Assembly (NCBI RefSeq): GCF_001598255.1 | Contig: NZ_BCYP01000033.1 | Coordinates: forward strand, 202,067-266,066 | Length of the DNA stretch: 64,000 bases | Direction: 5' to 3' | Source of the DNA: Mitsuaria chitosanitabida ATCC BAA-476 = NBRC 102408 | Lineage (GTDB): Bacteria; Pseudomonadota; Gammaproteobacteria; Burkholderiales; Burkholderiaceae_C | In this document: one piece after another, positions 21,112 to 31,175 of the stretch | How the letters are laid out: each line of letters opens with the position of its first letter | Numbering within the stretch: position 1 is the first letter of the stretch | Translations under genes and position numbers: made by a program | The notes under the pieces: model-generated | Seen by the model: only the letters and a program-made list of their open reading frames with translations | Databases searched by the model: none | What the model was told of the DNA's origin: nothing

Positions 21112-23142
21112 TCAGATCGGCAACCCCACGCCTTGCTGCAGGAGCGCGGCATGGGGCAGGTCCAGGTGCGGCGCGTTCAGCACCAGGGGCTTGGTGAAGG
21201 TCAGCCAGCCGCTGACGCCGCGATTGCCCGCCAGGTCCCATTGGCCGACCTCGACGGTGCGGGCACTGTCGCTCCGGGAGAACTGCGTGTCGTCGATCAG
21301 CCCGCCAGGACCGATGGCCGTCCAGGACTCCGTGGGGCCCAGCCGGTAGGCCCCGCGCACGGCGTCGGCGGCGAGCGTGACCTGGATGGTCGCGTCCGCG
21401 GTGATCCCGTCGGTCTTGTCGACGCCCGTGTCGTTGCGCAGCTTCACCGTGGCCGGCGTCGTCGGACCGACGCGGTCGAGCGTCAGGTCCAGGGCCGGAC
21501 CTACGGGCCCCGCGTTGCCCGCCGCATCCTCGCGACGGACCAGCACCTGCCAGGCGCCATCGGTCCTCAGCAACTGCTGGAAGAACTCACCGCTGGACTC
21601 GCCTGGCAGCGGCGCCGTCCAGCTCGCGCCCTGGTCGACGCTCACCGCCCACAGGTCACCCGCCTGCAGACCGATGACGGACAGCAAGGGATCGTTGGTG
21701 ATGCCGTCCGTGTCGTCGGCGCCGGTGTCGTTCTCCAGCGCGAGGCTCAGCGCGTCCAGCGGCGGCGTCATGTCGGTCTGGAAGTCGAGCGTGCCGAGGG
21801 TCGTGTTGCCCACCGCGTCGCGGACCTCCACGCGCACCGTGTGCGTGCCGTCCGGCAGTGCCATCCGCTGGCCCTGCGCGTCGATGGCGTCGAAGCGATC
21901 GCCGACGCCGTCCTGCCAGTCCCCGCCATCGACACTGAAACGCCAGCGGCCTCCGGGCTCCAGGCCGCCGACGGTGAAACCCCAGTCGTGGGTCAGTTGA
22001 TCCCCCGCGATGCCGGTGTCCTGGGTCAGGCGCACCGAGGGCAGCTGCGGCGCCGTGGTGTCGAGGGTGAACTTCAGCGCCGCGATCTCCCCGGGCGTGC
22101 CGGCCTGGTCGACCTGACGCACCTGCAGATGCTTGTCGCCGTCCTCGCCAAAGACGCTGGCGGGCAGGCGGTCGCCACGCCCGCGGACCCAGCTCGCGCC
22201 GTCGTCCAGGCTGTACCACCAGGAGGCGCCCGGCGCGATGCCGCTGACCGCCACCGTCGCGTCCCGGGTCAGGACGCGGCCATCGTCCGGCGCGATCACG
22301 GCGGCCATCAGCGACACGCGCGGCGATCCCGCGGCCTCACCGTCGAGCCCCCCCGGCGGTCCCGCGTCCGGCCCTGACCCATCGGCGGGCGGGCGCGATC
22401 CGCCGGATCCGCCTCCGCTGGCGGCAGGGGCATCGCCCGACCCGCTCGATCCGTGCGAGCCGCTCGATCCCGTCGTGCCGCCCGAGGCGCCCGACTGATG
22501 GTCGCCGCCTGTGCCTGTGCCTGTGCCGGTACCAGTGCCAGTACCGGTGCCGGTACCGATGCCGGTGCCGGTGCCGGTGCCGGTGCCGACTACGCTCCCT
22601 GCGCCGGCCCCGCCGCCAGCGCTGCCGCTCGTGCCTTCGCCCGAGTCACCGGGCCGGGCGCCCTGCCCGCCTTCGGCGCCGGGCTGCGGCCCGCTGCCAC
22701 CGGATGCGCCGGGATCGACAGGCGTCGGGGACGGACGCGGATCCGTCCCGACACCGAGGGCGCCGCTTCGGGCACCGCCGCCGCCGCCCGCGAGCAGCAG
22801 CCCGAGGGCCGCTGCTCCGCCCAGCGCCGCGCCCACCCATCCACCGCCGGGCGTCGCAGGGGCCGACGCCGTGGCGGCTGGATCGTCGAAGGCTTCCGCG
22901 TCGACCGCCGGGCTCGTACCGCCGAGGGCATCTTCAAGGGTGACCGCGTCCGGCAGGCCGGCCCCTTCGCGCGGCAGGTCTTGCATCGCATCAGGCAGCG
23001 CATCAGGCACCGCATCAGGGCCCGCGAGAAGCATCGCCTCGGGCATCGCCGCCGCGACGCCATCGCGCAGCGGCACCGTCCTTGCGTTCATCGCCGCCGC
23101 GCGGATCGCGCGGGGGGCCATCGGGAATCGGGAACCAGCCAT
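21112..23142 (-). CDS. Ig-like-repeat surface protein (adhesin 2)
   Basis: Protein of 676 residues related to the neighbouring adhesin 1. The order is: an N-terminal region of about 115 residues; a hydrophobic Gly/Ala segment (GGWVGAALGGAAALGLLLAGGGGG); a long Gly/Ser/Thr linker with a GTGTGT run; and four Ig-like repeats (for example LTQDTGIAGDQLTHD...GGLEPGGRWRFSVDGGDW). The protein ends without an RTX or T1SS target domain that I can recognise, unlike adhesin 1. I chose the ATG at 23142 because GGAG lies about eight bases upstream; the open frame extends to 23376, but that part looks non-coding. Function is inferred only from the repeats. Confidence 0.8.
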   Translation of the reverse strand: MAGSRFPMAPRAIRAAAMNARTVPLRDGVAAAMPEAMLLAGPDAVPDALPDAMQDLPREGAGLPDAVTLEDALGGTSPAVDAEAFDDPAATASAPATPGGGWVGAALGGAAALGLLLAGGGGGARSGALGVGTDPRPSPTPVDPGASGGSGPQPGAEGGQGARPGDSGEGTSGSAGGGAGAGSVVGTGTGTGTGIGTGTGTGTGTGTGTGTGGDHQSGASGGTTGSSGSHGSSGSGDAPAASGGGSGGSRPPADGSGPDAGPPGGLDGEAAGSPRVSLMAAVIAPDDGRVLTRDATVAVSGIAPGASWWYSLDDGASWVRGRGDRLPASVFGEDGDKHLQVRQVDQAGTPGEIAALKFTLDTTAPQLPSVRLTQDTGIAGDQLTHDWGFTVGGLEPGGRWRFSVDGGDWQDGVGDRFDAIDAQGQRMALPDGTHTVRVEVRDAVGNTTLGTLDFQTDMTPPLDALSLALENDTGADDTDGITNDPLLSVIGLQAGDLWAVSVDQGASWTAPLPGESSGEFFQQLLRTDGAWQVLVRREDAAGNAGPVGPALDLTLDRVGPTTPATVKLRNDTGVDKTDGITADATIQVTLAADAVRGAYRLGPTESWTAIGPGGLIDDTQFSRSDSARTVEVGQWDLAGNRGVSGWLTFTKPLVLNAPHLDLPHAALLQQGVGLPI
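22508..22593. repeat. GTGCCG/GTACCG hexanucleotide repeat inside adhesin 2
   Basis: About 14 imperfect hexamers (GTGCCT, GTGCCG, GTACCA, GTACCG). On the minus strand they encode the GTGTGT linker between the hydrophobic segment and the Ig-like repeats. Confidence 0.85.
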
Positions 23143-23483
23143 GTCGAGAACTCCAGTTGAAGCTGAGGGGGGAGAAAACCGAGCGGCCAGTGTTCCGCCG
23201 ACCGCTTGGCGGCGCATCTGCCTCGACCAGTAGCGAAGCGCGATCGACACACGGGTTCCAGTGGGGGACCGACTTGTCCACGGAGATCCGTGGGGCGTCC
23301 GCGTTCGTCCGCGCTTGTCCGGGGCTGTCCGCGTCTGTCCGACCGACTGTCCGCGGACACTCGTCCGCGCCACCAACCTTCAATCAAGCCATTGATTTCA
23401 AAAGGAAATCCCCTCCTCCACGGGCTGGCACGGCGCTTGCGATCCTGGAAGCCGACGCCACTCCGACCACCCACGGACACCTC
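23143..23483. promoter_or_regulatory. 341-bp divergent control region between adhesin 2 and the efflux operon
   Basis: There is no gene here. It contains GTCC repeats at 23276, 23297, 23307, 23317, 23327, 23337, 23349 and 23363, five of them exactly ten bases apart. A perfect palindrome TGTCCGCGGACA lies at 23348-23359. AAGCCATTGATTTCAAAAGG (23386-23405) resembles part of the dispersed element seen at 42383. A sigma-54 promoter follows at 23426. The first three would sit 35 to 150 bp upstream of that promoter, a usual distance for enhancer sites. Confidence 0.6.
23426..23440 (+). promoter_or_regulatory. Sigma-54 (-24/-12) promoter for the efflux operon
   Basis: TGGCACGGCGCTTGC matches the RpoN consensus TGGCAC-N5-TTGC, with GG at 23427 and GC at 23439 separated by exactly ten bases. 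It lies 44 bp before the HlyD-like start, so transcription would begin near 23452. The same operon ends with a sigma-54-dependent regulator gene, which supports the call. Confidence 0.8.
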
Positions 23484-24752
23484 ATGATTCGCGACACCTC
23501 CGGCCAGGACCGCCCGCTCGAACGCTCGCATGGACGCCGCCGCCTGTGGCTGGCGCTGGCCGGCGCCGGGCTGCTGGTCGCCGCCTTCGCCGCCGCGCCC
23601 GCCGTGCAGCGGATGATGGGCAGCGGCAACTCCGTCAGCCTGTCGCGCCTGGGCGTCGCCGCCGTCGAGATCGGCCCGCTGGTGCGCGATGTCGCCGGCG
23701 AGGGCAAGGTCGTCGCCGCGATGAGCCCCACCGTCTACGCGCTGCACGGCGGCAACCTCGTGCTGCGCGTCAAGGCCGGCGACAAGGTCACCAAGAACCA
23801 GCTGCTGGGCGAGATCGACAGCCCCGACCTGCGCGCCAAGCTCGCCCAGGAACGCAGCAACGCCGACGCGCTGCGCACCGAAGCCCTGCGCGCCGAGGTC
23901 GACGGCCGCGAGCAACGCGCCGCCCTGCGCTCCACCTACGAGAACGCCGGCATCGACCTGCAGACCGCCCGCAACGACCTGGCCCGCCAGACCAAGGCCT
24001 TCGAGGCCGGCGCCGTCGCCGGCATGCAGGTCGAGAAGGCGCGCGACGCGCTGGAGAAGGCCCGCATCACCGCCGCCCACGCCGAGGCCGGCCTGGGCCT
24101 GAAGGACGACAGCCTCAAGTTCGAGCTGCAGGCCAAGCAGCAGGCGCTGCAGCGTCAGCAACTGCTGGTGCAGGACCTGGAGCGCCAGGTCGCCGAGCTG
24201 GAACTGCGCTCGCCGGTGGACGGCCAGGTCGGCCAGCTGCTGGTGGCCGAGCGCGCCAACGTCGCCGCCGGCGCCGGGCTGCTGACCGTCGTCGACCTGA
24301 CGGCGCTGGAAGTCCAGATGCAGGTCCCCGAGAGCTTCGCCCGCGACCTCGCCATCGGCATGCCCGGCGAGATCTCCGGCAACGGCCGCCAGTGGCGCGG
24401 CCTGGTGAGCACCGTCTCGCCGGAGGTCGTGAACAACGAGGTCGCCGCCCGCATCCGCTTCGACGGCGCCACGCCCGACCAGCTGCGCCAGAACCAGCGC
24501 CTGTCCGTGCGCGTGCTGCTGGACAAGCGCGACAAGGTGCTGACCGTCGCGCGCGGCAGCTTCGTCGAGGAAGGCGGCGGCCGTTTCGCCTACGTCGTCG
24601 AGGACGGCCAGGCGGTCAGGCGCCCCATCCGCCTGGGCGCGCAGAGCCTGTCCAAGGTCGAGGTGCTGGAGGGCCTGAAGCCGGGCGACAAGGTCGTCGT
24701 CTCCGGCGGTCAGGCCTTCGACGGCGCCGAGCGCGTGACGCTCAGCCCGTGA
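23484..24752 (+). CDS. HlyD/MacA-family periplasmic adaptor subunit
   Basis: Membrane fusion protein of a tripartite ABC efflux pump, 422 residues. A single N-terminal TM anchor (about 19-39) is followed by a biotinyl-lipoyl-like half (GGNLVLRVKAGDKVTKNQLLG, around residue 90). A long alpha-helical hairpin covers about 115-245, then the second lipoyl half (LRSPVDGQVGQLLVAERANV) and a beta-barrel C-terminus ending GLKPGDKVVVSGGQAF. It is the first gene of a seven-gene operon. The start at ATG 23484 lies just after the sigma-54 promoter; the longer open frame upstream overlaps that promoter and is rejected. Confidence 0.92.
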   Translation: MIRDTSGQDRPLERSHGRRRLWLALAGAGLLVAAFAAAPAVQRMMGSGNSVSLSRLGVAAVEIGPLVRDVAGEGKVVAAMSPTVYALHGGNLVLRVKAGDKVTKNQLLGEIDSPDLRAKLAQERSNADALRTEALRAEVDGREQRAALRSTYENAGIDLQTARNDLARQTKAFEAGAVAGMQVEKARDALEKARITAAHAEAGLGLKDDSLKFELQAKQQALQRQQLLVQDLERQVAELELRSPVDGQVGQLLVAERANVAAGAGLLTVVDLTALEVQMQVPESFARDLAIGMPGEISGNGRQWRGLVSTVSPEVVNNEVAARIRFDGATPDQLRQNQRLSVRVLLDKRDKVLTVARGSFVEEGGGRFAYVVEDGQAVRRPIRLGAQSLSKVEVLEGLKPGDKVVVSGGQAFDGAERVTLSP

Positions 24753-24839
24753 CGCCGCGCCATGGCAAGACCTGACCCTTCCGGATCCACCGACTCCCCC
24801 ATCCACCCCGTCCCCTCCACCGACGCCGCGAGGAAACCC

Positions 24840-25562
<723 letters not shown>

Positions 25563-25584
25563 TCGCGCGCCCCACAAGGACATC

Positions 25585-27144
25585 ATGAGAGTGCCCTTCC
25601 CTTCCTCGCGATCGGCCGGCGCCGCCCGTCCAGGCGGCGCCTCGACGGCGGACTCGACCTCGGCGAGCGCGATGCCCGCGGGCGCGCCGTCCGCGTCGCG
25701 GCGCCGCTCGCGGCTGCCGTCGCTGTCGCTGATCGCCGCCGTCGCGCTGGTGTGCGCGGGCTGCTGCTTCCCGGCCGCGGCGCAGGCCGAGGACCTGCTC
25801 GAGATCTACGACCTGGCCCGCTCGGCCGATCCCGTGCTGGCCGGCGCGCGCGCCGTGCGCGGTCAGCAGGGCGAGCTCGCCGTGCAGGCGCGCGCGGCGC
25901 TGCTGCCGCAGTGGAGCGCCCAGCTCTCTGAGCTGCGCAACCAGGACGACGGCACGCGTCAGCACCAGCTCACGCACAGCCTCAGCCAAGTGCTGGTGGA
26001 CCTGAGCAAGCTGCGCGGCTGGGATGCCGCGCGCACGCTGGTCGACGCCGAGGACGCGCGCGTGCGCGCCGCCGAGGCCGATCTCTGCGCCCGCGTCGCG
26101 CGCGCCTACTTCGGCGTGCTGACCGCGCAGGCAACGCTGCAGACGGCGCAGGCCATCGAGGACGTGTACGGCCAGCAGGTCGCGCAGGCGCAGTCGCGCT
26201 TCGAGGCGCAGCTGTCGGCCTCCCTGGACGTCGAGCAGGCCCGCGCCTACTACGAGCTGGCCCGCGGCAACACCGCGGCCGTCCGCGAGGACCTGGCCGA
26301 CGCGCGTCAGGCGCTGGCGCAGATCACCGGCCGCATGCCGGGCGAGCTCAAGCCCCTCGCGCCCGAGCTGGCCATGCTGATGCCCGATCCCGCCGATCCC
26401 GAGGCCTGGGTCACGCAGGCGCTGCGCGACAACCCCTCGCTGCAGGCCGCGGCGCTGGGCGTGACGGCGAGCGACCAGCGCGTCGCCGCCGCGCGCGCGG
26501 CGCACCTGCCGACGCTGAGCCTGGGCCTCGACGGCCAGCGCTTGGCGGGCAACGCGGTCGCGCCGCAGGACGCGGGCCGCTACAACTCGACCATCGGCCT
26601 GAAGCTGACCATCCCGATCTTCGCGGGCGGCGCGGTCGAGTCGCAGAAGCGCCAGGCCATCTACCAGCGCGAGCAACTGCGCGACGACCTCGAGGGCGCG
26701 CGCCGCGCGATGACCCGCGAGACGCAGGCGCAGTACCAGTCGGTGCTGTCGGCGCTCAGCCAGATGCGCACGGCCGGCGCCGCGGTGCAGGCGGCGGAGA
26801 AGGCCCTGACCTCCACCCGCAGCGGCCTGGACCTGGGCGCGCGCACGATGACCGACCTGCTGCTGGCCATCCAGACGCAGAGCAATGCCCGCAACGCCTG
26901 GGAACAGGCGCGCCACCGCTACGTGCTGTCCAAGCTGCTGCTGCAGCAGGCCGCCGGCGCGCTGGCCGAGCCGCAACTCGCGGCCGTGAACACGCTGCTG
27001 GTGGCGCCGCCCGCCGCGCCGCCGACGGCGCCGCCGATGTCGTCATCGGCCTCGCTCCCGACGTCCACGTCGGCCTCGACCGCGCCGTCGACGTCGTCCG
27101 CGGCCCTGGCCCCTGCCCTCACCACCGCCCGTCTCGCTCGCTGA
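25585..27144 (+). CDS. TolC-family outer membrane efflux protein
   Basis: Outer-membrane channel of 519 residues. After a long N-terminal extension rich in Ala/Ser comes a hydrophobic signal segment ending AAAQAEDLLEIYDLA, the usual TolC mature start. Two internally similar helical halves follow (LRNQDDGTRQHQLTHSLSQVL; GRYNSTIGLKLTIPIFAGG), with the LDVEQARAYYELA and RSGLDLGARTMTDLL coiled-coil blocks. The C-terminal 45 residues are an Ala/Pro/Ser/Thr-rich tail. It lies within the efflux operon between the ATPase and permease genes. An internal ATG at 25672 could be the true start and would give a more normal signal peptide. Confidence 0.92.
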   Translation: MRVPFPSSRSAGAARPGGASTADSTSASAMPAGAPSASRRRSRLPSLSLIAAVALVCAGCCFPAAAQAEDLLEIYDLARSADPVLAGARAVRGQQGELAVQARAALLPQWSAQLSELRNQDDGTRQHQLTHSLSQVLVDLSKLRGWDAARTLVDAEDARVRAAEADLCARVARAYFGVLTAQATLQTAQAIEDVYGQQVAQAQSRFEAQLSASLDVEQARAYYELARGNTAAVREDLADARQALAQITGRMPGELKPLAPELAMLMPDPADPEAWVTQALRDNPSLQAAALGVTASDQRVAAARAAHLPTLSLGLDGQRLAGNAVAPQDAGRYNSTIGLKLTIPIFAGGAVESQKRQAIYQREQLRDDLEGARRAMTRETQAQYQSVLSALSQMRTAGAAVQAAEKALTSTRSGLDLGARTMTDLLLAIQTQSNARNAWEQARHRYVLSKLLLQQAAGALAEPQLAAVNTLLVAPPAAPPTAPPMSSSASLPTSTSASTAPSTSSAALAPALTTARLAR

Positions 27145-27160
27145 GCCCGGAGGACCTGAC

Positions 27161-28474
27161 ATGCTGACCTACTACCTCGAACTGGGCTTCCGGGCCTTCC
27201 GCGCGCACCGCGGGCTGACGGTGCTGATGCTGCTGTCCATCGCGATGGGCGTGGCCGCCTGCATGACGACGCTGACGCTGTTCCACGTCATGTCCGGCGA
27301 CCCGATCCCGCACAAGAGCGGCCGGCTCTTCAACGTGCAGCTGGACGCGGAATCCGCGCGCGAATGGAAGCCGGGCGACGAGCCCGAGCTGCAGCTCACG
27401 CGCTTCGACGCCGAGACGCTGCTGCGCGCCAAGCGCGCCGTGCACCAGGTGGCGATGACGGGCTCCTTCATCGCGGTCGATCCGGCCGGATCGGGCGACG
27501 CGGCGCAGCCCCCCTTCTTCACTGGCGCGCGCTACGCCTCGGCCGACTTCTTCGCGATGTTCGAGCCCGGCTTCCGCTTCGGCCAGGGCTGGACCGCCGC
27601 CGACGACACCTCGGAGGCGCGCGTGGCGGTGATCTCCAGCGAGCTCAACGACAAGCTCTTCGGCGGCCAGGACAGCCGCGGCAAGACGCTGCGCCTGCGC
27701 GACAAGGACTTCACCGTGATCGGCGTGCTCAAGCCCTGGCGCCCCGCCCCGCACTACTTCGACCTGACGCTTGGCTCCTACGCCAAGGCCGCGGACGTCT
27801 ACCTGCCGCTGGCGACCTCGCTGGGCCTGCGCTTCGGCGCCTCCGGCAACATGAACTGCTGGGGCCGGTCGGACGGCCAGGATCCGCGCGCGCTCAACAC
27901 GCCCTGCGCCTGGCTCCAGTACTGGGTGCAGCTGGACACGCCGCAGCAGGTGGCGGACTACCGCAACTACCTGGTGCAGTACTCCGAGCAGCAGCGCCAG
28001 GCCGGCCGCTTCGAGCGCCCGCCCAACCCCAAGCTGACCGCGGTCATGGACTGGCTGAGCCTGCGCAAGGTCGTGCCCAGCGACATCAAGCTGCAGGTCT
28101 GGCTGGCGTTCGGCTTCCTGGTGGTCTGCCTGACCAACACCGTCGGCCTGCTGCTGGCCAAGTGCCTGCGCCGCAGCGGCGAGATCGGCGTGCGGCGCGC
28201 GCTGGGCGCGCCGCGCTCGCAGATCTTCCTGCAGTTCCTGGTGGAGGCCGGCAGCCTGGGCGTGGCCGGCGGCTTGCTGGGGCTGGCGCTGACCTGGGTC
28301 GGCCTGTGGGTCGTGCGCCGCAACCCGTCCGACTACGCGCAGCTGGCGCAACTGGACTGGACCATGCTGGGCACCACGCTGGGCGTGTCCTTGCTGGCCA
28401 GCGTGCTCGCGGGGCTGCTGCCCGCCTGGCGCGCCTGCCAGATCACGCCCGCCATCCAGCTCAAGACGCAGTGA
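27161..28474 (+). CDS. ABC transporter permease (MacB/FtsX fold), first of two
   Basis: Permease of 437 residues. There is one TM near the N-terminus (about 20-42), a large periplasmic MacB_PCD-like domain, then three C-terminal TMs (around 315-340, 360-385 and 405-425) containing the FtsX signature EIGVRRALGAPRSQI. It pairs with the next gene, 16 bp downstream, to give a heterodimeric permease, unlike MacB where ATPase and permease are fused. The substrate cannot be told from sequence. Confidence 0.92.
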   Translation: MLTYYLELGFRAFRAHRGLTVLMLLSIAMGVAACMTTLTLFHVMSGDPIPHKSGRLFNVQLDAESAREWKPGDEPELQLTRFDAETLLRAKRAVHQVAMTGSFIAVDPAGSGDAAQPPFFTGARYASADFFAMFEPGFRFGQGWTAADDTSEARVAVISSELNDKLFGGQDSRGKTLRLRDKDFTVIGVLKPWRPAPHYFDLTLGSYAKAADVYLPLATSLGLRFGASGNMNCWGRSDGQDPRALNTPCAWLQYWVQLDTPQQVADYRNYLVQYSEQQRQAGRFERPPNPKLTAVMDWLSLRKVVPSDIKLQVWLAFGFLVVCLTNTVGLLLAKCLRRSGEIGVRRALGAPRSQIFLQFLVEAGSLGVAGGLLGLALTWVGLWVVRRNPSDYAQLAQLDWTMLGTTLGVSLLASVLAGLLPAWRACQITPAIQLKTQ

Positions 28475-28490
28475 GCGCAAGGAGACATCG

Positions 28491-29723
28491 ATGGACATCC
28501 TCCCTATCCTCTCGACGCTCAAGCGTCACAAGACCGCGGCCGGCCTGATCGTGCTGCAGATCGCGCTGACCTGCGCCATCGTCTGCAACGCGCTGTTCCT
28601 GATCTTCCAGCGGATCGAGCGCATCAGCGCCGACACCGGCATGGCCGAGTCGGAGCTGATCTCGCTGTCGCTGTCGAGCATGGCCCGGGTCGAGAACCCC
28701 GAGCCGCAGACCCAGGCCGACCTGGCCGCGCTGATGCAGGTGCCGGGCGTGGCCTCGGCGACGCTGACCAACCAGTACCCGTACGGGCGCAACTCAAACA
28801 ACTCCGGCGTGCGCATCGAGCCCGGCGAGCAGGCCCGCAGCCGCGTGGTGGCGGGCCACTACACGGCCGGCCCGGGCCTGATCAAGACCATGGGGCTCAA
28901 GCTGATCGAGGGGCGCGACTTCCTGCCCGAGGAGTTCGTGCCGGGCTCCAGCCTGGACAACAACCCCAACCCGCGCGTGCCGGCGGTGATCATCAACAAG
29001 CGCATGGCGGATCGGCTGTGGCCCGGTGAATCGGCCCTGGGCAAGGGCATCTACGTCTACGGCGACCAGCCGCAACGCGTCGTCGGCGTGCTGGCCGAGC
29101 TGCCCTCGCCCAACCCGGGCTCGCAGGACGAGAACACGCTGCACACCATGCTGATGCCGGTGCAGCCCAGCTTCCGCGGCGGCACCTTCCTGATCCGCGT
29201 CGCGCCGGGCGCGAACACGGAGGGGGTGCTCAAGGCCGCGGTCGCCAAGCTGCTGGCCAACAGCCCCGGCCTGCGCCGCGTGGCCCGCGACCAGGACACC
29301 CTGCTGCAGCTGCGCGAGGGCTACTACCGCCAGGACCGCTCCATGGTGCTGCTGCTGGCGGGCGTGTGCGTGGGCCTGCTGATCGTGACGGCCTTCGGCA
29401 TCGTCGGCTTGGCCAGCTTCTGGGTGCAGCAGCGCACGCGGATGATCGGCACGCGGCGCGCGCTGGGCGCCACGCGCGGCCAGATCCTGCGCTACTTCCA
29501 GACCGAGAACCTGCTGCTGTCCACCGCCGGCATCGCGCTGGGGATGATCGGCGCGTACGGGATCAGCCTGCTGCTGATGTCGCATTACGAGCTGCCGCGC
29601 CTGCCCTTCGTCTACCTGCCGGTGGGCGCCCTCGTGCTGTGGACGCTGGGCCAGATCGCGGTCTTCGCCCCGGCGCGGCGCGCCGCGGCGCTGCCCCCGG
29701 TGGCCGCCCTGCGCGGCGGCTGA
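28491..29723 (+). CDS. ABC transporter permease (MacB/FtsX fold), second of two
   Basis: Permease of 410 residues with the same plan as its upstream neighbour: an N-terminal TM (about 17-38), a periplasmic MacB_PCD-like domain, and three C-terminal TMs with the motif MIGTRRALGATRGQILRYF. The two are clearly homologous but divergent. It is the last structural gene of the efflux operon; a 105-bp gap with two palindromes separates it from the regulator gene. Confidence 0.92.
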   Translation: MDILPILSTLKRHKTAAGLIVLQIALTCAIVCNALFLIFQRIERISADTGMAESELISLSLSSMARVENPEPQTQADLAALMQVPGVASATLTNQYPYGRNSNNSGVRIEPGEQARSRVVAGHYTAGPGLIKTMGLKLIEGRDFLPEEFVPGSSLDNNPNPRVPAVIINKRMADRLWPGESALGKGIYVYGDQPQRVVGVLAELPSPNPGSQDENTLHTMLMPVQPSFRGGTFLIRVAPGANTEGVLKAAVAKLLANSPGLRRVARDQDTLLQLREGYYRQDRSMVLLLAGVCVGLLIVTAFGIVGLASFWVQQRTRMIGTRRALGATRGQILRYFQTENLLLSTAGIALGMIGAYGISLLLMSHYELPRLPFVYLPVGALVLWTLGQIAVFAPARRAAALPPVAALRGG

Positions 29724-29772
29724 ACCGGCGCGGCGGATGCCGCGCCTCTCCCTCCGGCGCCCGGTCCGCGCG

Positions 29773-29803
29773 CATGTCCCGACATGACGCCCGGCCGGGC
29801 GTC
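29773..29803. promoter_or_regulatory. Paired palindromes ahead of the response-regulator gene
   Basis: CATGTC-CC-GACATG (29773-29786) is a perfect 14-bp inverted repeat. It shares base 29786 with an 18-bp perfect palindrome, GACGCCCGGCCGGGCGTC (29786-29803). They lie in the only sizeable gap of the operon, 26 bp before the regulator start. TTGCTATGCT follows at 29810 and could hold a -10 element. They may be a regulator-binding site and an attenuating hairpin; this is inference. Confidence 0.45.
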
Positions 29804-29828
29804 ACGCCCTTGCTATGCTGCGCTGCCC

Positions 29829-31175
29829 ATGAGAACCGTCCTGATCATCGATGACCACGCCGGCGTCGGCGAGGCGCTGTCGCTGCTGCTCTCGCTGCAC
29901 GACATCGAGCCGCTGGTCGCGGCCTCGCCCGAGGAAGGCCTGGCGAGGCTGGCCGAGCGCCGCGTGGACCTGGTGATCCAGGACATGAACTTCAGCGCGG
30001 ACACGACCTCCGGCGCGGAAGGCCGCGCGCTCTTCCACCAGCTCCGCGGCCGCCACCCCGACCTGCCCATCATCCTGCTCACCGCATGGACGCAGTTGGA
30101 GCAGGCCGTGGCGCTGGTCAAGGCCGGCGCGGCCGACTACCTGGCCAAGCCCTGGGACGACACCAAGCTGCTGGCGACGGTCGAGAACCTGCTGGAGCTG
30201 GGCGAGAACAACCGCGAGCTGCGCCAGGCCCGCCACGAGCATCGCCAGCGCCGCGACGATCTGCGCCGCCGCTACCGCCTCGACGGTCTGGTCGCCGAGT
30301 CCCCCGCCCTGCTGCGCTGCGTGGAGCTGGCCTGCCAGGTCGCGCGCTCGTCGGCGCCGGTGCTGATCACCGGGCCCAACGGGAGCGGCAAGGAGCGCAT
30401 CGCGGCCATCGTGCACGAGAACTCCGCCGTCGCCGACGGCGCCTTCGTCGCGGTCAACTGCGGCGCGTTGCCGGGCGACCTGATCGAGGCCGAGCTCTTC
30501 GGCGCCGACAGCGGCGCCTACACCGGCGCGGCGCGGGCGCGCGAGGGCCGCTTCGAGACGGCCGACGGCGGCACCCTGTTCCTGGACGAGATCGGCAACC
30601 TGCCGCTGGCCGGTCAGGTCAAGCTGCTGCGGGTGCTGGAGACGGGCCGCTTCGAGCGGCTGGGCTCGAGCCGCACGCGGCAGACGACGGTGCGGGTGAT
30701 CTCCGCGACCAACGCGGACCTGCGCGCCATGGTGCGCGCCGGGACCTTCCGCGAGGACCTGTACTACCGCCTCAACGTCATCGAGGTGGCGCTGCCCGGA
30801 CTGGCCGAGCGGCCGCAGGACATCCTGCCGCTGGCCGAGTTCTTCCTGGCCGGCCGCGCGACGCTGAGCGACGACGCCCGCGAGGCGCTGCTGGCCTATC
30901 CCTGGCCCGGCAACGTGCGCGAGCTCAAGAACGCGATCGAACGCGCCGCGCTGCTCGCGCCGGCGCGCCTGATCAGCGAGGCCGACCTCGCGCTGCCGGC
31001 CGCGCACGCGATGCACGGCGGCGCGGGCACGCGCAACCTGGACGAGCCCAGCCGCGAGGTGGTGCTGGCCGCGCTGGAGGCCGCGTCGGGCGTGGTCAGC
31101 CGCGCGGCGCAATCGCTGGGGCTGTCGCGTCAGGCGCTGTACCGGCGCATGGAACGCTACGGGCTGGACGCCTGA
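29829..31175 (+). CDS. Sigma-54-dependent response regulator (NtrC family)
   Basis: Regulator of 448 residues. The receiver domain has Asp8/Asp9 and phospho-acceptor Asp52 (VIQDMNFS). The AAA+ domain has Walker A GPNGSGKE, Walker [11 protein letters not shown], and the sigma-54 contact loop GAYTGA in place of the usual GAFTGA. The C-terminal Fis-type helix-turn-helix is [22 protein letters not shown]. The operon it belongs to starts with a -24/-12 promoter, so it is probably the activator. I chose ATG 29829 over 29784 because [12 protein letters not shown] is the normal start of a receiver domain. Confidence 0.95.
   Translation: MRTVLIIDDHAGVGEALSLLLSLHDIEPLVAASPEEGLARLAERRVDLVIQDMNFSADTTSGAEGRALFHQLRGRHPDLPIILLTAWTQLEQAVALVKAGAADYLAKPWDDTKLLATVENLLELGENNRELRQARHEHRQRRDDLRRRYRLDGLVAESPALLRCVELACQVARSSAPVLITGPNGSGKERIAAIVHENSAVADGAFVAVNCGALPGDLIEAELFGADSGAYTGAARAREGRFETADGGTLFLDEIGNLPLAGQVKLLRVLETGRFERLGSSRTRQTTVRVISATNADLRAMVRAGTFREDLYYRLNVIEVALPGLAERPQDILPLAEFFLAGRATLSDDAREALLAYPWPGNVRELKNAIERAALLAPARLISEADLALPAAHAMHGGAGTRNLDEPSREVVLAALEAASGVVSRAAQSLGLSRQALYRRMERYGLDA

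Noticed and set aside
23143..23376. N-terminal extension of adhesin 2 to 23376
   Set aside because: The added 78 codons cover the GTCC repeat array and lack a ribosome site. GGAG before 23142 supports the shorter start.
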